A stretch of DNA of 64,000 nt, from contig OX344754.2 in assembly GCA_947034885.2 (NCBI GenBank), positions 22,338,501 through 22,402,500 on the forward strand. The letters run 5' to 3'. Position 1 is the stretch's first letter, and the number at the start of each line of letters is the position of its first letter. This DNA comes from Thuidium tamariscinum. Taxonomy: Eukaryota > Streptophyta > Bryopsida > Hypnales > Thuidiaceae. A program made the position numbers and the translations under genes. Below the pieces are notes generated by a model that did no database searches, was not told the DNA's origin, and saw only the letters and a program-made list of their open reading frames with translations. Shown here piece by piece: positions 61,098 through 64,000 of this stretch.

Positions 61098-64000
61098 ATG
61101 ATGCTTCCAGCGCAGGTGCTTTGTTCCCCTCGGACCCCACAGACGGGAACGTGCATACCGGCCCTGGTCTCGCTTCCCCCGTGGGGCAGACGGGCCGGTA
61201 TCCAATGCTCCAGTGGCTTGCAAAAGGGACGAGGCCACAGCACCCGGGACACAAAGCAAGCGTCGCCTCTCTCGTCCAGCGCTGAAGAGGCGTTGCTTGA
61301 TGGAGTCCCTGCAAAGGACACGGGGGTGCGCTATTCTACCGGTCCCGGTAAGCCTCCAACCCTCCAAATTCTTTGTCAAAATTTCGCTCAAAATGTTACA
61401 TGATGGACAGTATGATGGAAGTATGCCAAAGTATGTTTTTTCTTCTCTGTGATGTGAGGCAGTGACTGCCTCTTTTGAGCTCATTGTCATTGTGACAAAC
61501 TGTGTCACAATCAGCTCAAAAACTAAAAAAATTTAAAATTAAAAAAAAAATTTGCACCTCCCCCTCAGCCCCTCCCAATCTGATTTAATGATTTAAACAT
61601 TAAATTTTAAATATTAATATTTTCAAGCCCCCTCCCCTCCCAAATTGATATAAATGTTAAATTTTGAATTTTCAAATTTTTTGAATTTGTAAATCCCCCC
61701 TCCCCCCACCCCCTCTTATAATTCTCAGAGGGTGGGGTTGGAGACAAAGGATATGGGATAAAGGATTCAGTATATAGTATTTTGTATTTGTATACCCGTA
61801 TACCGTATTTGTATTCATCATATCTATATTCAGTACTAGTATCCGTATTACATATTAGTACTCTGTATCCCTATACCGTATCCATATATTGTATCAGTAT
61901 TCAATTTCCGTATTCAGTATCCGTATTGGTATGCAGTATCAATATCTGACGGTTGTTGATTTTTTGTAGAGGGGGGTTGGGATTTTTTTAATTCAAATCC
62001 AACGGCTACTGCTTTTTCTGATGAGGGGGGGTGGGAAAATTAATCACATCACAGTGATTGCCTCTTTTCGTCACATTGTGAACCCTGCACAGATTAGCTC
62101 TGGAACACAAAATGTGCTTTGGATGGTTTTACCTGAGACTACAAAAACGATGTCTTTGTCCCATGTTTTGTTGGAAGTTGCTTGAGTATATTTTCAATGA
62201 ATAGTATTACAAATTTTCGCATGAGTATGAGAGTACCGATTTTCCAAAAGAAGAAGGTGCTTAATCAACAAATCCATGTGAAGTAGATGTTTAATCAACA
62301 AATCACCCATTGATCAATAACCATGGATTGCTGATTTTTTTAATTTAGATTAACAAGGTAACTTTGGATTATACCATGATGTTTCACACTAAAGTATGCT
62401 TCTATGGTGCAATTCTCAGACTTTTTGAGTATGTTTTGTATTGGATATGATTTTTCTTCATTGTTTTCTTAAAAAATTTGCTATAACTTCAAAGTTTCTT
62501 CACAAAATTTGAAAATGTTATGACTTGTACTGGCTACACATATAACTTCATCTCTGAAAAAATAAACAGAAAGTTTCGCATTTGTATCTATGATAGCAAT
62601 CAGGGTGATGCTTAAAACCGTGGTTATGGGATTCAGTTGTCCTTCCAGGCTTAACTTTCAGTGTGAAGCTCACTCTAAACAATGCCCTCTTAACCCTTAA
62701 AGGACAGACCCATTACCACTGGTTTGAAGCCTCCTTGCCCATGACTCAGCTTGTTACCATTTTAGAAGCAGATATGTCTGAATTTTTTTTTTCCAGAGAT
62801 GAAAGTACATGTCTTCTATACTTCACAAAAAAAGGCAAATTTTTTTGAGGAAGATTGATTTTTATGAATTTTTTTGAAGAAAAAGTGAAGGAAAAATCGT
62901 ACCAAATAGAAAATTATCTCAAAAAATCTGAAAATTTCACCATGTGAGTACATTATAGTGACAAACATCATGGTGGAAACTCGATTTCTGTGTACTTCTA
63001 TAAATAGGATGCAATGGACATTAAAAATGCAATAAAATATTTAATTTTATGAATTTTTCCAAAATTTCAATTGGAGTAGAAACTAAAGTAGAGGACCTTC
63101 ATTTCATAATCAGAGGGAAATTTCTAATTCTAATGTAAATAAGGGTAAAAGTTGGAGTAGGTATGGGAATTGAGGGATAGAAGCTCATGAGTTTTTCTTA
63201 AACCAATGGAATGTATTAAGGGGTTGTTTTATTCAAATTTCACCCTAAATTATTTTAAATGGTGATGTCAATTAAATTGACAAAATTTTAGTTGAAAAGT
63301 CAAATTTATGTTAGACATAGAGTTTTGAGCCATAATCACTTAATGCTATGAGACAAATCCTATTTTTAGACCCCCTTTAGGACTTGGAGTGAATAGGGGA
63401 TGAATGAAAACATGTCCTATGGACCTAACATTTTGAGTTTTCATCCATTCAATTCTTTGTAAATTCTTTGTAGATACCAATCTTTAAAAAAATCATAAAT
63501 AGAACTTCAAATTTAAAGATGAAACATCTATTCTTCACTAAAGAACATGGAATTAATCATTACTCTTATTTTGAGTCAACTTTGAAGATACAAATATTGA
63601 ATTTGGCTTGCTCAGGGACAAACACTATGGAGCTCTTGGATCCTATTTCACCAGTGAAAGTTGTTGATGATCAACTTCCATCCTTGCTCTCAATGGTTGT
63701 TGATGGCTTCCCACCGTTCCAGATCTCCAAGCTTGTAGATGAGGCTGAAAAACACTTAGATGAGTTGGTTGAGCGCTATCAGAATGTCTTTGCTTTGGAT
63801 TCCTACTATCGTGTAGGCCTTGCTGCAGCAGCCTATGGACACCCTGGAGTAATCAACGTCAATCGTCTTGTAGCAATTTCCATTAATTACGCATTACAAT
63901 TCTTCCTAGATGACCTCTTTATTGATTGTCCAAGTGAGTTTCTTCAAGACCAATATGGCATTGGCCATGATGTACGTAAAAGCCCTCAAAAAATGCAAAA
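61098..64000 (+). CDS. Microbial-type terpene synthase-like protein, gene 4 (partial, runs off window)
   Basis: Exon 1 is 61098-61347, exon 2 starts at 63616 and is cut by the window end; the 2268 bp phase-1 intron has donor CCCG|GTAAGC and acceptor GCTCAG|GG, as in genes 1-3. Exon 2 so far encodes MELLDPISPVKVVDDQLPSL and continues open through DDLFID, the DDxxxD metal motif; the NSE part lies beyond the window. It is more diverged than genes 1-3. Exon 1 is 83 residues against about 30 in the others: the ending (SSSAEEALLDGVPAKDTGVR) aligns with them, but about 50 Ser/Arg/Pro/Gly-rich residues are extra, which resembles a plastid transit peptide or an insertion. Two adjacent ATGs (61098, 61101) can start it. 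Confidence 0.8.
61500..62060. repeat. Intron-located element with TATCCG-type hexamer array
   Basis: 61770-61955 consists of variants of GTATCCGTAT, GTATACCGTA and similar, preceded by C-rich text and TTATAATTCTCA as in the array at 36765-36995. Flanking it are similar direct sequences (AGTGACTGCCTCTTTT at about 61458 and AGTGATTGCCTCTTTT at about 62053), which may be a long target duplication. Confidence 0.65.
62480..63120. repeat. TTAA-family repeat ends in gene 4 intron
   Basis: 62480-62660 resembles the right end near 54420-54612 (ACTTCATCTCTGAAA, TTGTCCTTCCAGGCTTAA). At 62690, TTAACCCTTAAAGGACAG starts a left end whose interior 62830-63120 matches 3880-4200. Two members seem to lie next to each other. 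Non-coding, inside the intron of gene 4. Confidence 0.55.

Overview
This looks like nuclear DNA of a land plant, most likely a non-seed plant (fern, lycophyte, liverwort, hornwort or moss). The main evidence is three complete genes and one partial gene of the microbial-terpene-synthase-like (MTPSL) family, which is known from non-seed plants. Each gene is split by one spliceosomal intron with GT/AG borders at the same place and phase. A decayed plastid-type glucose-6-phosphate dehydrogenase gene and plant-type CACTA remnants also fit a plant. The DNA is AT-rich and full of repeats. No bacterial operon, ribosome-binding site or CRISPR array was seen.

Layout. 1-12.1 kb: two inverted arms (about 1-1530 and 10560-12110) enclose repeats, MITEs and a zinc-transporter-like (ZIP) pseudogene. 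13.2-15.2 kb: MTPSL gene 1. 15.7-16.4 kb: second ZIP fragment. 17-18.5 kb: dispersed repeats and a TA-flanked MITE. 18.8-21.9 kb: MTPSL gene 2. 22-29 kb: repeats, including a 121-131 bp tandem array. 29.8-33.0 kb: MTPSL gene 3. 33.6-36.6 kb: oligopeptidase B remnant, a TTAA-flanked repeat and a third ZIP fragment. 39.3-54.3 kb: a 14,973 bp segment bounded by a 12 bp perfect inverted repeat and TTAA, which are the hallmarks of piggyBac. It holds a broken piggyBac transposase, a broken intron-containing G6PD gene and a CACTA transposase remnant. 54-60 kb: mostly repeats. 60.9-64 kb: start of MTPSL gene 4, which runs off the window.

How it works together. The MTPSL genes are a tandem family on the + strand. 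Exon 1 is short, the intron is phase 1, and exon 2 is exactly 1106 nt in genes 1-3 and carries all catalytic motifs. Promoter-proximal sequence, 5' UTR and about 450 bp of 3' flank are also shared, so the duplicated unit was larger than the coding region. The ZIP fragments recur between the genes and probably travelled with that unit. The genes look intact, so this is probably a working cluster of terpene synthases embedded in decayed transposons. All family calls come from reading motifs by eye; no database search was possible.
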